Positions 8,028 to 18,341 of a stretch of 32,107 nt of DNA are shown here, one piece after another. Numbering within the stretch: the first letter of the stretch is position 1; each line of letters starts with the position of its first letter. The DNA comes from Chloroherpeton thalassium (GTDB lineage: Bacteria > Bacteroidota > Ignavibacteria > Kapaibacteriales > UBA2268). The stretch lies in NCBI GenBank assembly GCA_020720105.1, contig DYPF01000005.1:9195-41301 (forward strand), read 5' to 3'. The position numbers were made by a program, and so were the translations under genes. The notes beneath the pieces were generated by a model, which was not told where the DNA came from, ran no database searches, and saw only the letters and a list, made by a program, of their open reading frames with translations.

Positions 8028-9479
8028 TTGAATTTTGTGAATAATAAGAACTCAAATACATTTTTAAAGCCCGATTTAGCAAATCCTATCATTAATAAGT
8101 TAATTACTAATGTAGAATCATTTTTAATTAACAAAATTAGAATTAACAATTCTTTTAAAGTTGTAGTGGCTGTAAGTGGTGGTGCTGACTCCACAACATT
8201 GTTAGATATTTTGGTATATTTGTCAAAAAAATATGATTTTTATCTGGCAGTTGCACATTTTAATCATAAATTAAGAGCTGAATCTGACGCAGATGAGAAT
8301 TTTGTAAGGAAATTAGCTGAAAGTATGGGATTAGAGTTTTACTATTCATCTGGCAAAGTTAAAGACTTTGCACATAAGAATGGAATGAGCATTGAAACTG
8401 CTGCAAGACACTTGAGGTATAACTTTTTTGAAAAAACTTCCCGTACAATAAAAGCTGATTTATTAGCAACTGCTCATAATGCCGATGATAATATCGAAAC
8501 CTTCTTTATAAATTTATTGCGTGGAAGTGGATTGACAGGTCTTTCAGGCATACCCGAAACTCGTCAATTAATCAAGAATGTTCGTCTTATTCGTCCCTTG
8601 CTTAGCTCCACAAAAGAAGAAATTAAGGAATATATTTCAGCACGTAATTTGAAATGGAAAGAAGATATTACAAATACTTGGCTGGAATATACTCGCAATA
8701 AAGTCAGATTGAAATTAATTCCATTTATTCGGGATAATTTCAATCCTTCCATTACAGAAAACATAATGAGAATCACCACATTCTTGCAAGGAGCTGATGA
8801 TTTCATTTCAGAAAATATTAAAGATTTTTACTCAATTGTAGCTGAAAACTTGGATAATTCTCGGGTAGAAATCCGTATTCCATTATTTGATGCTTATAAT
8901 AGATACATTCAGGGCGAGATTTTATCTTATACTTTAAAGAAAAATTATGATTTAGAACATATCAACCACACTCAAATTGAAAAGATTTTATCAATAAAAA
9001 ATTCTGATTCTGGTGCAATTGTAGAAATTAACAAAATGATTACTTGCTATAAAGATAGAAATTTTCTTATTTTTACTCGTAATCAATTACCATTTAAATA
9101 TGAACAAAGAATTGATAAAGTTAGTAAAACCATTGTAGGCAATTATGTATTAGAATTACAAGAAGTTACTAAGAAATTGGTTAAATTTTCAGAAAATAAA
9201 AATGTTGAATATTTTGATTTTGAGAAATTACCCTTTGTATTAACACTTCGTAATTGGGAGGAAGGAGATACTTTTACTCCATTAGGAATGAAAGGTACTA
9301 AAAAAGTAAGCGACTTGCTAATTGACAATAAAGTTTCGCTGTTTGACAAGAATTTTGTGAATGTATTATCAACTAATTCTGAAATAATTTGGGTGATAAA
9401 TCACCAAATTAATGACAAGTACAAAGTTACTGAAAATACTAAAAGATTTCTCAAAGCAACTTTTTCACAGATGAAATAA
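8028..9479 (+). CDS. tilS: tRNA(Ile)-lysidine synthase
   Basis: 483 residues. TilS uses ATP to join lysine to cytidine-34 of the tRNA-Ile that reads AUA, switching both amino-acid identity and codon specificity. The PP-loop SGGADS is at 50-55, followed by AVAHFNHKLRAESDAD and TAHNADDNIETFFINLLRGSG, the family's catalytic stretches. The C-terminal substrate-binding domain is present (LRNWEEGDTFTPLGM...KKVSDLL). There is no ATG near the 5' end: the choice is TTG at 8028 or GTG at 8037, neither with a Shine-Dalgarno sequence; I give the TTG. The order tilS-hpt-ftsH matches the arrangement conserved in many bacteria, including Bacillus. Confidence 0.93.
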   Translation: MNFVNNKNSNTFLKPDLANPIINKLITNVESFLINKIRINNSFKVVVAVSGGADSTTLLDILVYLSKKYDFYLAVAHFNHKLRAESDADENFVRKLAESMGLEFYYSSGKVKDFAHKNGMSIETAARHLRYNFFEKTSRTIKADLLATAHNADDNIETFFINLLRGSGLTGLSGIPETRQLIKNVRLIRPLLSSTKEEIKEYISARNLKWKEDITNTWLEYTRNKVRLKLIPFIRDNFNPSITENIMRITTFLQGADDFISENIKDFYSIVAENLDNSRVEIRIPLFDAYNRYIQGEILSYTLKKNYDLEHINHTQIEKILSIKNSDSGAIVEINKMITCYKDRNFLIFTRNQLPFKYEQRIDKVSKTIVGNYVLELQEVTKKLVKFSENKNVEYFDFEKLPFVLTLRNWEEGDTFTPLGMKGTKKVSDLLIDNKVSLFDKNFVNVLSTNSEIIWVINHQINDKYKVTENTKRFLKATFSQMK

Positions 9480-9540
9480 TTAGTTTGGTCTTTTTCGTCT
9501 TTGTTTTTTCATAAAGTTAAATCAACTAAAAACTACCATT

Positions 9541-10080
9541 ATGGAAGATATTATTCAAATTAAAGAACTATCCTTTAAGAAATTATTAAGCAAAGAATTA
9601 ATTAAAAAACGAGTAAAGGAATTAGCAAAAAGAATTGATAAAGATTATTGTGGGAAAAATCCTATTCTATTATTAACACTTAAAGGAGCTATAATATTTG
9701 CTGCTGATTTGATGAGGGAAATGAAAATTCCCACACAGATTGAAACAATTATTGCGAAAAGCTATGGAATGAACCTATCAAGTGAAGGAAAAGTAGAAGT
9801 AATCGAGAACCCAATCAACCTTAACGACAAAGATATAATAATTATTGAAGATATTGTTGATACTGGCTATACAATGCAATCATTAATCAAAAGACTTGAA
9901 AGTTTCAACCCAAGTTCAATTGAGATATGTACTTTATTATTCAAACCAAAAAATATAGTAGTTCCTTTACAAATTAAATATATTGGGTTTGAAATTGAAC
10001 CGCTATTTGTAGTTGGGTATGGATTGGATTATGCTGAGGAAGGAAGAAATTTGAGAGAAATTTATATAAAAGTAGATTAA
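9541..10080 (+). CDS. hpt: Hypoxanthine phosphoribosyltransferase
   Basis: 179 residues, the usual size. It converts hypoxanthine (and often guanine) plus PRPP to the nucleotide in purine salvage in the cytoplasm. The PRPP-binding motif IIIIEDIVDTGYT spans residues 99-111, with the acidic pair Glu103/Asp104. LTLKGAIIFAADL (46-58) is the flexible pyrophosphate loop region, and FVVGYGLDYAEEGRNL near the C-terminus is the base-binding and closing segment. Its position between tilS and ftsH is the conserved one. It begins 61 bases after tilS; the gap holds no convincing promoter, so read-through from tilS is likely. Confidence 0.95.
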   Translation: MEDIIQIKELSFKKLLSKELIKKRVKELAKRIDKDYCGKNPILLLTLKGAIIFAADLMREMKIPTQIETIIAKSYGMNLSSEGKVEVIENPINLNDKDIIIIEDIVDTGYTMQSLIKRLESFNPSSIEICTLLFKPKNIVVPLQIKYIGFEIEPLFVVGYGLDYAEEGRNLREIYIKVD

Positions 10081-10179
10081 AAGTAGCAATAAAACAAAAA
10101 ATTTGTATTTCGAGTTAATTAACCAAAAATTAATTTACTCTTTAAGCGTCTAAAGTCAATTAAGTAAAACAGCAAAACT

Positions 10180-10184
10180 GGAGA
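10180..10184 (+). promoter_or_regulatory. Ribosome-binding site GGAGA that decides the ftsH start
   Basis: GGAGA sits six bases before ATG 10191 but only three before the in-frame TTG at 10188. The spacing therefore favours ATG as the start of ftsH. Clear Shine-Dalgarno sequences are uncommon in this window. Confidence 0.55.
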
Positions 10185-10190
10185 ATATTG

Positions 10191-12206
10191 ATGGGCGAAA
10201 ACCCAAAAAATAAATCAGATAAAGATAATTTTGATTTCAAGAAAAATTTTAATTCAACAAATCAGCCTAACTTAATGAAAAATATGTTAATTTGGGTGAT
10301 TTTCGCTTTATTCATTTTTGTGATGTATGCAGTTTTTCAAGAAAATCAAAGTAAAGATGTAACGATATCTTATACAGAGTATCAAGCATTTTTAAATCAA
10401 AATATGATTAAAAGTGCAAAAATAATCAAGAATCAATATGGTGATATTGATTTTTATGGTAAATTAAAAGAATCAGCAACCATCAATGTAAATAACAAAC
10501 CCCAAGAAATAACTAAGTTTAATGTTAAACTTGGATTTGTTGATGATAAAACAGAAGACATTTGGAAACAACAAGGAATTTATTGGACTTACGAAGTTGA
10601 TAATAGTTCGTTTTGGGGCCCAGTTTTGTCTATTCTACCATTTATTGTATTAATTGGGTTGTGGTTTTTCTTTATGCGAAGAATGCAGAATGGTGGAACA
10701 GGAAGCGGCGGAAAGAACATTTTCAATTTTGGGAAATCACGTGCTCGAATGTTGGATAAAAATGAATCAAAGATAAATTTTCAAGATGTTGCTGGAGCTG
10801 ACGAAGCCAAAGAAGAATTAAATGAAATTATTGACTTCTTAAAAGACCCATTTAAATTCCAGAAATTAGGTGGTAAAATTCCAAAAGGAGTCTTACTTTT
10901 AGGACCTCCAGGTACTGGCAAAACTTTGCTTGCTCGAGCGGTTGCTGGCGAAGCAGGTGTTCCATTTTTCTCTATATCTGGTGCAGACTTTGTGGAAATG
11001 TTTGTTGGTGTAGGGGCAAGCCGTGTTCGTGATTTATTTGAACAAGCAAAGAAAAATTCACCTTGTATTGTTTTTATTGACGAAATTGATGCTGTTGGTC
11101 GTCATAGAGGAGCCGGAATGGGTGGCGGACACGATGAAAGAGAGCAGACGCTCAATCAATTACTTGTAGAAATGGATGGTTTTGAGCAAAATAGCAGTTT
11201 AATTGTTATGGCAGCAACCAATCGTCCTGATGTATTAGATCCTGCTCTGCTAAGACCTGGTCGATTTGACAGACAAGTTGTGGTGGATAAACCTGATGTA
11301 AATGGTCGGAAAGAGATTTTTATTGTTCATACACGCAAATTACCTTTATCAAATGATGTAAATTTGGAAATTATGGCAAAATCCACACCAGGACTTTCGG
11401 GTGCAGATATTGCAAATATTGCAAACGAAGCCGCATTATTAGCCGCCAGACGCGATAGCCAATCCATTACAATGTATGATTTCGAAATGGCAAAGGATAA
11501 AGTATTGATGGGCGTGGAACGCAGAAGTATGGTAATTTCTGATAAAGAGAAAGAGATTACTGCATATCACGAAATGGGGCATGCATTAGTTGGCAATTTT
11601 TCTCCAAATGCCGATCCAGTCCATAAAGTTACAATAATTCCAAGAGGTAGAGCTTTGGGCATAACTGCATATTTACCTACAGAAGAAAGCCATTCTTATG
11701 TGAAAGAGTATATTGTGACTCAAATTAAAATGCTACTTGGTGGAAGAGCAGCAGAAAAGTTAGTATTCAATACATTAACAACTGGTGCATCGAATGATTT
11801 ACAAAGAGCAACGAAATTAGCGCGAAAAATGGTTACTGAATGGGGTATGAGCGATGTAATCGGACCAGTTAGTTTCAATTCAGAAAATAGCGAAGTGTTT
11901 CTTGGTCGCGATTATGGTCACGTAAAAGAACATAGCGAGGAAACAGCACAATTGATAGATAGTGAAATAAGAAGAATTTTAATGACTGCAAATCAAGATG
12001 TTGAAAGAATTTTATCAGAAAACATAAACATTTTACACAAAGGTTCTAAAATTTTATTAGAAAGAGAAACAATTGATGGCATAGAATTGAATATGATTGT
12101 TAAGGGCGAGGAATTACCTCCAATAAGTAATATGCAATTGCAAGCATTAAAGAATATAAAATTTAATGGTACAAGTACAATAGAAAATACTCCTGCAATT
12201 AGTTAA
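10191..12206 (+). CDS. ftsH: ATP-dependent zinc metalloprotease FtsH
   Basis: 671 residues from the ATG. FtsH is a hexameric membrane-anchored AAA+ protease that degrades misfolded membrane proteins and selected regulators. Two membrane segments (about 32-49 and 145-162) frame an exported domain of about 95 residues. The AAA domain has Walker A GPPGTGKT (238-245), Walker B IVFIDEID, pore loop [12 protein letters not shown] and the second region of homology LRPGRFDRQ. The protease domain has the zinc motif HEMGH (460-464). A short soluble leader of about 30 residues rich in Asn/Lys precedes the first membrane segment. Everything needed for activity is present. It follows hpt after about 110 bases; the GGAGA site just upstream decides the start. 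Confidence 0.97.
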   Translation: MGENPKNKSDKDNFDFKKNFNSTNQPNLMKNMLIWVIFALFIFVMYAVFQENQSKDVTISYTEYQAFLNQNMIKSAKIIKNQYGDIDFYGKLKESATINVNNKPQEITKFNVKLGFVDDKTEDIWKQQGIYWTYEVDNSSFWGPVLSILPFIVLIGLWFFFMRRMQNGGTGSGGKNIFNFGKSRARMLDKNESKINFQDVAGADEAKEELNEIIDFLKDPFKFQKLGGKIPKGVLLLGPPGTGKTLLARAVAGEAGVPFFSISGADFVEMFVGVGASRVRDLFEQAKKNSPCIVFIDEIDAVGRHRGAGMGGGHDEREQTLNQLLVEMDGFEQNSSLIVMAATNRPDVLDPALLRPGRFDRQVVVDKPDVNGRKEIFIVHTRKLPLSNDVNLEIMAKSTPGLSGADIANIANEAALLAARRDSQSITMYDFEMAKDKVLMGVERRSMVISDKEKEITAYHEMGHALVGNFSPNADPVHKVTIIPRGRALGITAYLPTEESHSYVKEYIVTQIKMLLGGRAAEKLVFNTLTTGASNDLQRATKLARKMVTEWGMSDVIGPVSFNSENSEVFLGRDYGHVKEHSEETAQLIDSEIRRILMTANQDVERILSENINILHKGSKILLERETIDGIELNMIVKGEELPPISNMQLQALKNIKFNGTSTIENTPAIS

Positions 12207-12217
12207 GTAAATTTTTT

Positions 12218-12225
12218 TACATTTG
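12218..12225 (+). promoter_or_regulatory. -7 promoter element TACATTTG upstream of the coiled-coil gene
   Basis: A perfect TAnnTTTG match in the ftsH-to-12301 gap, about 75 bases before the start codon. This would leave an A-rich 5' leader containing the heptamer repeat and a strong ribosome site. No well-placed -33 TTTG is seen. Confidence 0.4.
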
Positions 12226-12261
12226 AAATAATAGAAAAATTATAAAATTGAAATCAAAATT

Positions 12262-12288
12262 TAAAAATAAAAAATAAAAAATAAAAAA
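12262..12288 (+). repeat. Short A-rich heptamer repeat (TAAAAAA)
   Basis: T residues at 12262, 12268, 12275 and 12282 divide an A tract into one TAAAAA and three TAAAAAA units, immediately upstream of the ribosome site at 12291. Such tracts are prone to slippage and would alter leader length, not the reading frame. Confidence 0.6.
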
Positions 12289-12290
12289 CA

Positions 12291-12298
12291 AAGGTGAT
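12291..12298 (+). promoter_or_regulatory. Ribosome-binding site AAGGTGAT
   Basis: AAGGTGAT, complementary to the 16S anti-Shine-Dalgarno sequence, ends two bases before ATG 12301, with the GG core eight bases upstream. It is one of the stronger sites in the window and supports the chosen start. Confidence 0.6.
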
Positions 12299-12300
12299 GT

Positions 12301-13962
12301 ATGACTAACATTGAAATATCTCAAGAACGAATCAATGAAATTTTGCAAAGACAAAGTGGACTTTGCTCTTTTACTGGTAAAAAGTTTGACAATCCAGTTG
12401 AAGAATCCAAAATTTTCGCAATTACGCCTGATGCGGGTGAAAACATTGACAACTTAGTTGCTGTATGGGTGAATGCCGATTTTACAACAATTAAAAAAGG
12501 TAATGAATTTATTACTCCAGTAAGAAAATATCATTTTCCTTATGCTAACTTCAATAATTATAATGATGAGGAAAAATATTCCGAAATCGAAAATGAAGTG
12601 AGCAAGGTAAAAGAACATTCTGAACCTGATGAAAGATTAAGAACTTCCATCAATCAATATAGAAATTTATTAAAAATAATACCTTCGCTAAATATGTCAG
12701 ATGCATTTACTGAGAGAATCAACGATGTTATTCATTCTGAACTAAAAGTTTTAGAAGAAAGAAATGCAAAAATCAGAAATGAAATTAATGAAACTTCTCA
12801 AAAATTCTTTGATGAATACAAAGCAAAGATTGAGGCAGTTCTCGAGATAACTAATAAATGGCAAAATTTAAGAAATGCCAGAACACAATTAATGGAATTC
12901 CAAAAAGATATTATTGAAATATCTGCTAAAATATCGAAAAATTCAATTGAAGAAGTGAAAAAACTAATTGCTGAAGCTTTCAATACAATTACTCAGCGAC
13001 AAATTTCGGAAAGAGAAAATTACGAAATGGAATGCAGCGACAATTATTTACAATTGAAAAATGCTTTTGATAAAATTTTAGTAACATTACCAGATAGCAA
13101 AGACTTTTCGGCATCTCGCCAAGAATTAATTAATGCTCAAAAATTAATTTCAACTAAAACATTGAAAAGAAATCAACAGGAAGAACTTTATCAAATGATT
13201 CGTAATGGATTTGAACTATTAGGTAAAAATCAAGAAGTTGATAAAACTATTTTTATTAACGAAGCAAATGAAAATTATGGTAAACTTTTACCATTAGTTG
13301 AAAATGCAATTAATGTTGCTCAAACCACCGACACTTTCAAAGAATCACGAGAAACTTTAATTGCTGCACAAACTTCGATTAAAGGTATTACTTTAACTAA
13401 AGAACAAAGAGATGATCTTTATGGAAAAATTCGTGTTGTTTTCGAGAAGATTAATATCGACCAAGAAGGCGAAAGAGAACATTTCTTGAAGGAATCTGAA
13501 GAGAATTTTGGTAAATTGATTGCGAAGATTAATGCTGAAAAAGAAAAATTAGAAGACAATCCACACTTCAAAACAATTCGCGAGAATCTATTAACAATTC
13601 AAAGCGAAATTAAAGTGTGGAAATTAAAAACTGATAACCGTAATAAATTGTACGAAGCATTAAAGGATACTTTCAAAGCTTTAGATGAAAAAAGAAATGA
13701 CTTTTTCGATAATCAGAAAAAAGCAAAAAAGAGTAAATTTGAAACTCTATTAAAGAATTTGAAAGATAAATTAGAAAAACTAACTGAAGCAATTGAATAC
13801 GACAAAACTGAGTTAGAAAAATATGATACAATGAATCAAGATGAGAATTCCGAAAACAAAGAAGAAATTTCTAATAAAATCGAAATTTTAAAGTCTAAAA
13901 TATCAGAAAAAGACAAAAGAATTCAAGAAACCAAAGAAAGAATAGCCGAAATCGAAGAATAA
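12301..13962 (+). CDS. Unrecognised protein: HNH-like N-terminus plus four 77-residue helical repeats
   Basis: 553 residues, not assigned to a characterised family. Residues 10-70 ([10 protein letters not shown], then [12 protein letters not shown], then IKKGNEF) follow the spacing of an HNH/McrA-type module (C..C, DHI.P...GG.D.IDNL, N..KG). The catalytic histidine and most cysteines are missing, so any nuclease activity is doubtful. Residues 172-248, 249-325, 326-402 and 403-478 are four tandem repeats of 77, 77, 77 and 76 residues. Recurring features are F-K-x-x-R-E-x-L-x-x-A-Q, then a conserved L-Y-x-x-(I/L)-(R/K) and an F-(E/K)-x-(I/L) segment. They resemble DUF349 helical repeats. Residues 479-553 form a charged coiled coil. 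There is no signal peptide or membrane span. The gene sits between ftsH and lepA with its own strong ribosome site. Function unknown. Confidence 0.8.
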   Translation: MTNIEISQERINEILQRQSGLCSFTGKKFDNPVEESKIFAITPDAGENIDNLVAVWVNADFTTIKKGNEFITPVRKYHFPYANFNNYNDEEKYSEIENEVSKVKEHSEPDERLRTSINQYRNLLKIIPSLNMSDAFTERINDVIHSELKVLEERNAKIRNEINETSQKFFDEYKAKIEAVLEITNKWQNLRNARTQLMEFQKDIIEISAKISKNSIEEVKKLIAEAFNTITQRQISERENYEMECSDNYLQLKNAFDKILVTLPDSKDFSASRQELINAQKLISTKTLKRNQQEELYQMIRNGFELLGKNQEVDKTIFINEANENYGKLLPLVENAINVAQTTDTFKESRETLIAAQTSIKGITLTKEQRDDLYGKIRVVFEKINIDQEGEREHFLKESEENFGKLIAKINAEKEKLEDNPHFKTIRENLLTIQSEIKVWKLKTDNRNKLYEALKDTFKALDEKRNDFFDNQKKAKKSKFETLLKNLKDKLEKLTEAIEYDKTELEKYDTMNQDENSENKEEISNKIEILKSKISEKDKRIQETKERIAEIEE

Positions 13963-14008
13963 TCAACTTACTTTTTTTATATTAATTTTTACTTTTTTAT
14001 TTTATTTT

Positions 14009-15814
14009 ATGCAGAATTTTAGAAACTTTGGCATTATAGCGCATATTGACCATGGCAAATCTACCCTTGCGGATAGATTCTTGGAAACTACAGGCACTAT
14101 AACCCAACGCGAAATGATTTACAACCAAATCCTTGATGATAATCCCTTAGAACAAGAACGTGGGATTACAATTAAGCTACACGCAATACAAATGCAATAT
14201 AATGCCAAAGATGGTCTGGACTATACACTAAATCTTATTGACACTCCTGGTCACGTTGACTTTACTTATGAAGTTTCTCGATCTTTAGCTGCTTGCGAAG
14301 GTGCAATTTTAGTTGTCGATGCCACACAAGGTATTGAAGCACAAACAATAAGCAATCTATACTTGGCTATCGAGCATAATTTAGAAATAATTCCTGTTCT
14401 AAATAAAATTGACTTGCCTAGTGCAGCTACAAATGCTCCAAAAGTTAAGCAAGAGATTATTGATTTATTAGGATGCTCCGAAGATGAGATATTAGAGGTT
14501 TCTGCAAAAGCAGGCATAGGAATTACTGAAGTTCTCGAAGCAATTGTGCATAAAATTCCACCACCAAAAGGAGATCCACAAGCACCATTAAGAGCATTAA
14601 TATTTGATTCTATCTTTGATGATTATCGAGGTGTTATCGTAAATATTAGAGTAATGGATGGTACAGTTAAGGAAGGCGATAAAATTTACTTTATGGCAAC
14701 AGAACAAGCTTATGATGTGGAAGAAATTGGCATTTTAAAAATGAAAAAATTCCGAACAAAAGACCTTTCTGCTGGAAATGTTGGGTATATTATTCCAAAT
14801 ATTAGAACATTAATCGACACAAAAGTTGGTGATACTATAACACATTTCAAAAAACCTTGTGAGTTTGCAATCGAAGGTTTCAAGGAAGTAAAACCAATGG
14901 TATTTAGTGGATTTTACCCTTCAAGTTCGGCTGATTTCGAATCGTTAAGGGAAGCACTTGGTAAATTATCATTAAATGATTCGGCAATTTTCTATGAACC
15001 AGAAACTTCATCAGCCCTTGGATTTGGATTTAGATGCGGATTTCTTGGTTTATTGCATTTAGAAATTGTACAAGAAAGATTAGAACGAGAATTTAATCAA
15101 AATTTAGTAACTACTGTACCCAATGTTCGATACAAAATTTTAAAAACTAACCAAGAAGAAATTTATATTGATAGCCCTGCTCAATTACCCGAACAAGTAA
15201 AAATATCACAGATACTTGAACCTTACATAAGAGCACAAATAATTATGCCTGATGAATATATTGGCACTATTATGAAGTTGTGTATGGATAGACGTGGATC
15301 ATTAGTAAACACAAATTATTTGTCCGCTAAAAGAGTAGATCTAACTTGGGATTTGCCTTTGGCTGAAGTAGTTTATGATTTTTATGATAAACTTAAGTCA
15401 TATACTCGTGGTTATGCATCTATGGATTATGAATTTTTGGAATATCGCCCAGGTGATTTGATTAAATTAGACGTTTTGATAAATGGAGAACCCGTTGATG
15501 CTTTATCAACAATCGTTCACCGCTCAAAATCTTATGATTGGGGTAAAAAATTAACTGGAAGATTGAAGGATTTGATACCAAGACAAATGTTTGAAGTAGC
15601 AATTCAGGCAGCAATCGGCAACAAAGTAATTGCCAGAACTACTGTGAAAGCAATGCGGAAAAATGTAACTGCAAAGTGTTATGGTGGTGATATTTCCCGA
15701 AAACGTAAATTACTTGAGAAACAAAAAGAGGGTAAGAAACGTATGAAGCAAATAGGAAGTGTTGAAATTCCACAAGAAGCATTTCTAGCAGTATTAAGCA
15801 TTGATGAAGATTAA
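14009..15814 (+). CDS. lepA: Elongation factor 4 (LepA), ribosome back-translocating GTPase
   Basis: 601 residues, the normal length. EF-4 is a ribosome-binding translational GTPase related to EF-G that acts during stalled or stressed translation. The G1 motif AHIDHGKST is at 11-19, G3 DTPGH at 78-82 and G4 NKID follows near 133. The switch region has ERGITIK. Unique LepA features are present: [22 protein letters not shown] in the middle, and the C-terminal domain ending [17 protein letters not shown]...[10 protein letters not shown]. The start is ATG 14009, which gives the usual [17 protein letters not shown] beginning. lepB follows after 57 bases; a lepA-lepB pair is a widespread arrangement. 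Confidence 0.97.
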   Translation: MQNFRNFGIIAHIDHGKSTLADRFLETTGTITQREMIYNQILDDNPLEQERGITIKLHAIQMQYNAKDGLDYTLNLIDTPGHVDFTYEVSRSLAACEGAILVVDATQGIEAQTISNLYLAIEHNLEIIPVLNKIDLPSAATNAPKVKQEIIDLLGCSEDEILEVSAKAGIGITEVLEAIVHKIPPPKGDPQAPLRALIFDSIFDDYRGVIVNIRVMDGTVKEGDKIYFMATEQAYDVEEIGILKMKKFRTKDLSAGNVGYIIPNIRTLIDTKVGDTITHFKKPCEFAIEGFKEVKPMVFSGFYPSSSADFESLREALGKLSLNDSAIFYEPETSSALGFGFRCGFLGLLHLEIVQERLEREFNQNLVTTVPNVRYKILKTNQEEIYIDSPAQLPEQVKISQILEPYIRAQIIMPDEYIGTIMKLCMDRRGSLVNTNYLSAKRVDLTWDLPLAEVVYDFYDKLKSYTRGYASMDYEFLEYRPGDLIKLDVLINGEPVDALSTIVHRSKSYDWGKKLTGRLKDLIPRQMFEVAIQAAIGNKVIARTTVKAMRKNVTAKCYGGDISRKRKLLEKQKEGKKRMKQIGSVEIPQEAFLAVLSIDED

Positions 15815-15871
15815 AACTGCGACTTATTAAGAAAGTATAAATAAATTTATTAACTATAAAAGATAATTAAT

Positions 15872-16786
15872 ATGAAATTTGATATTAAAAAGTTTTTTCA
15901 AAAGAAAAAAGTAGATAAAAAAGTTCCAGAAACCACTGCAGAAAAATTTGTTTCTTGGGTAAAAACTATTGTTTGGGCTATTGTTGTTGTTATGATAATA
16001 AATGGCTTATTACTTGCTTCGTTTGTAGTTCCTACTGGTTCTATGGAAAATACAGTAATGACCGGCGATTTTTTATTTGTTAATAAATTTATTTATGGAC
16101 CAACTACTCCACAGGTAGTTCCTTTTTTTAATATACCACTCCCCTTCTACAAGTTTCCTTCGCCAAAAGATCCAGAAAAAGGCGATGTGATTGTCTTTAT
16201 TTTTCCAGGTTATCGTGATGAAGTTGAGGCTACTGAATTTCAATATTACCTTAAACGATGTGTTGCTACCGCAGGAGACACTTTGCAAATTGTAGGCAAT
16301 AAAATATGGATTAATGGTAAATACTCTGAGTTTCCAGAACATACTGTAGTTGATACAACAGCATTCGAAGACCCAACAGATATGTTCAGAACATTTCCTG
16401 TAGGTTTAAATTTCACAAGAAATAATTATGGACCAATTAGAATTCCCAAAGAAGGTGATAAAGTGGAACTAACACAAGATAATTATCGCCAATGGGCAAC
16501 CTTCATTTCCCGTGAGAATCACAAAATTGAAAATGATGGTAATAATATTTGGATTGATGGTAAAGTCGCAAAATCTTATCAAGTAGAAAGAAATTATTGC
16601 TTTGGAATGGGCGATAATCGCGACCATAGTTTAGATAGCCGATACTGGGGATTTATTCCTTTCGAAAATGTAGTTGGAACTCCCTTGATTGTTTATTGGT
16701 CATGGAATACGAATTTGCCATTAAGTAAGATAATTGATAAATTATCATCAATTAGATTGTCAAGAATTGGAAAATTGATAAATTAG
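15872..16786 (+). CDS. lepB: Signal peptidase I
   Basis: 304 residues. This inner-membrane serine protease removes signal peptides from exported proteins. One membrane segment spans about 31-53. The nucleophile Ser57 is in PTGSMENT and the general base Lys128 in YYLKRCVATAGD, giving the Ser-Lys dyad of the family. The late motif GDNRDHSLDSRYWGFIP is intact. The insertion between the catalytic motifs (about 150-235) is longer than in minimal enzymes, as is usual in Bacteroidota. It follows lepA and would process the signal peptides of the several exported proteins encoded in this window. Confidence 0.95.
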   Translation: MKFDIKKFFQKKKVDKKVPETTAEKFVSWVKTIVWAIVVVMIINGLLLASFVVPTGSMENTVMTGDFLFVNKFIYGPTTPQVVPFFNIPLPFYKFPSPKDPEKGDVIVFIFPGYRDEVEATEFQYYLKRCVATAGDTLQIVGNKIWINGKYSEFPEHTVVDTTAFEDPTDMFRTFPVGLNFTRNNYGPIRIPKEGDKVELTQDNYRQWATFISRENHKIENDGNNIWIDGKVAKSYQVERNYCFGMGDNRDHSLDSRYWGFIPFENVVGTPLIVYWSWNTNLPLSKIIDKLSSIRLSRIGKLIN

Positions 16787-16807
16787 TATTTTATTATTTT
16801 AGCATAA

Positions 16808-17377
16808 ATGAATAATTATTATTTTATTGTCAAATTATTGTTTATTACTCTCTTCTTGTATTTTTACGGATGTACTCAGAAGGAAGAACCAATAATTTAT
16901 ATTTTCAATTATGTTACAGGCGATACTTTAAATCATAGCCTTATAGAAAAACCTTTACTTGTAACCGTCACTAATACTGTTTCCTTAGCTAAACATATTA
17001 AAGATTCAATTGATTATTTGAATTCTGAAGAATACAAAATCAGTATACCTGAAAAACAATCCATTAATGAAATAGGTAAAACTCTTCATTCACGGCATCT
17101 GGATTTCAATTTTGATAAACTTCAGGATTTTATAGTATTCTTTAATATTGAAGGAGAATTTGATACAATTTCTTATTTTAGTATTTATATTAATCAAGAA
17201 AATAGCATGCAGAATACTTTTGATTACAAATTTGATGACGCATTAACAAAAGTAAATTCAGTTTCCACATACTCTGATAGCACAATCATAATAAAATTTA
17301 AATACAAGCGTTCCAAAAAAATCGAAACAATTAAGTTTATTTATCAACCCCAAAATAACTATATATTAATTAATTAG
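16808..17377 (+). CDS. Small putative lipoprotein of unknown function
   Basis: 189 residues that I do not recognise. Residues 4-20 are a hydrophobic export segment ending in FYGC, with Cys22 as a plausible lipidation site. The lipobox is imperfect (Phe and Tyr instead of Leu and a small residue), so an uncleaved anchor is possible. The remainder is rich in Ile, Lys, Asn and beta-prone segments, with no cysteine after Cys22 and no recognised motif. It starts 21 bases after lepB and probably shares its transcript. It is followed by a gap containing a promoter element for nfnA, which suggests the lepA-lepB unit ends here. Confidence 0.7.
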   Translation: MNNYYFIVKLLFITLFLYFYGCTQKEEPIIYIFNYVTGDTLNHSLIEKPLLVTVTNTVSLAKHIKDSIDYLNSEEYKISIPEKQSINEIGKTLHSRHLDFNFDKLQDFIVFFNIEGEFDTISYFSIYINQENSMQNTFDYKFDDALTKVNSVSTYSDSTIIIKFKYKRSKKIETIKFIYQPQNNYILIN

Positions 17378-17432
17378 TCTCACCTAATTTATTATTATTC
17401 ATAGAATTAACCTAATTTACAAGGAATTTTCG

Positions 17433-17440
17433 TAAATTTG
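17433..17440 (+). promoter_or_regulatory. -7 promoter element TAAATTTG upstream of nfnA
   Basis: A perfect TAnnTTTG match 22 bases before the nfnA ATG, in the only gap of meaningful size before the nfn genes. A -33 TTG at the expected distance is not obvious. Confidence 0.5.
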
Positions 17441-17462
17441 TAAATTAATAAAACTACTATAT

Positions 17463-18329
17463 ATGAATAAAATAATCGAAGCCAAATTTATTGGTCCAAA
17501 CGTTAAACTCTTTAAAGTAGAAGCTCCCAGAATTGCTCAAAAGCGTAAAGCTGGGCAATTCATAATGCTTCGAGTTCACGACAAAGGGGAAAGAATCCCA
17601 TTAACAATTGCTGACTCTAATTCAACTGAAGGTTGGATTGAAATTATTGCCCAAGGTGTTGGCAAAACAACCAAGCTACTTAATATGATGGAAGCTGGCG
17701 ACTATATCCATGATTTAGTTGGTCCATTAGGCAAAGCCTCTCATATTGAAAACTTTGGCACTGCAGTTAGTATTGGCGGTGGTGTAGGAACAGCAATTGC
17801 ATATCCTATTGCTAAAGCTTTAAAAGAAAGTGGAAATCACGTAATTAGTATAATCGGTGGTAGAAGCAAGGAATTTGTAATTCTCGAAGACGAAATAAGC
17901 AAATTTAGCGATGAAATCTACCCTACTACAGATGACGGCTCTTATGGGTATCATGGCTTTGTTACTGATAAATTAAAAGAGTTAATTGATAGCGGAAGAA
18001 AAATTGATTTTGTATTGGCAATAGGTCCTATCCCTATGATGGAAGCAATTTCTAAACTAACTGCACCTTATGGAATTCATACAGTTGTCAGTTTGAACTC
18101 AATAATGATTGATGGTACAGGAATGTGCGGTGGATGCCGTGCAATTGTTGACGGCAAGACAGTATTTGTATGTGTTGATGGACCAGAATTTGATGCACAC
18201 AAAGTTGATTTCAAAGTCCTAAAAAATAGAAATAGTACATATTTACCAGAAGAAAAAGAATCATTGCACGATTTTGAGTGCCACATGGATAGAGCATATA
18301 ACGAACTTGTTAAACACGAAAATAATTAG
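17463..18329 (+). CDS. nfnA: NfnA, small FAD/2Fe-2S subunit of NADH-dependent ferredoxin:NADP oxidoreductase
   Basis: 288 residues of the ferredoxin-NADP-reductase/PyrK family. With NfnB it forms a cytoplasmic flavin-based electron-bifurcating transhydrogenase coupling NADPH oxidation to reduction of ferredoxin and NAD, or the reverse. RIPLTIAD (44-51) is the FAD-binding RxxxT/S motif and SIGGGVGTAIAYP (103-115) the dinucleotide-binding loop. The 2Fe-2S ligands appear as Asp217, Cys222, Cys225 and Cys237, matching the unusual Asp plus three Cys set of NfnA. The same family includes sulfide dehydrogenase and PyrK, but the gene directly downstream is a full-length NfnB-like protein, which favours NfnA. 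Its TAG stop overlaps the ribosome site of that gene, indicating tight coupling. Confidence 0.88.
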   Translation: MNKIIEAKFIGPNVKLFKVEAPRIAQKRKAGQFIMLRVHDKGERIPLTIADSNSTEGWIEIIAQGVGKTTKLLNMMEAGDYIHDLVGPLGKASHIENFGTAVSIGGGVGTAIAYPIAKALKESGNHVISIIGGRSKEFVILEDEISKFSDEIYPTTDDGSYGYHGFVTDKLKELIDSGRKIDFVLAIGPIPMMEAISKLTAPYGIHTVVSLNSIMIDGTGMCGGCRAIVDGKTVFVCVDGPEFDAHKVDFKVLKNRNSTYLPEEKESLHDFECHMDRAYNELVKHENN

Positions 18330-18333
18330 GAGA
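18328..18333 (+). promoter_or_regulatory. Ribosome-binding site AGGAGA for nfnB
   Basis: AGGAGA begins inside the nfnA stop codon and ends eight bases before the nfnB ATG at 18342. It is the strongest Shine-Dalgarno match in the window and suggests that matched amounts of both subunits are made by translational coupling. Confidence 0.65.
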
Positions 18334-18341
18334 ATCTGAAA

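Noticed and set aside
11283-11292. Near-match to a DnaA box (GGTGGATAA)
   Set aside because: A single imperfect match inside ftsH coding sequence, with no cluster or AT-rich unwinding element to suggest an origin.
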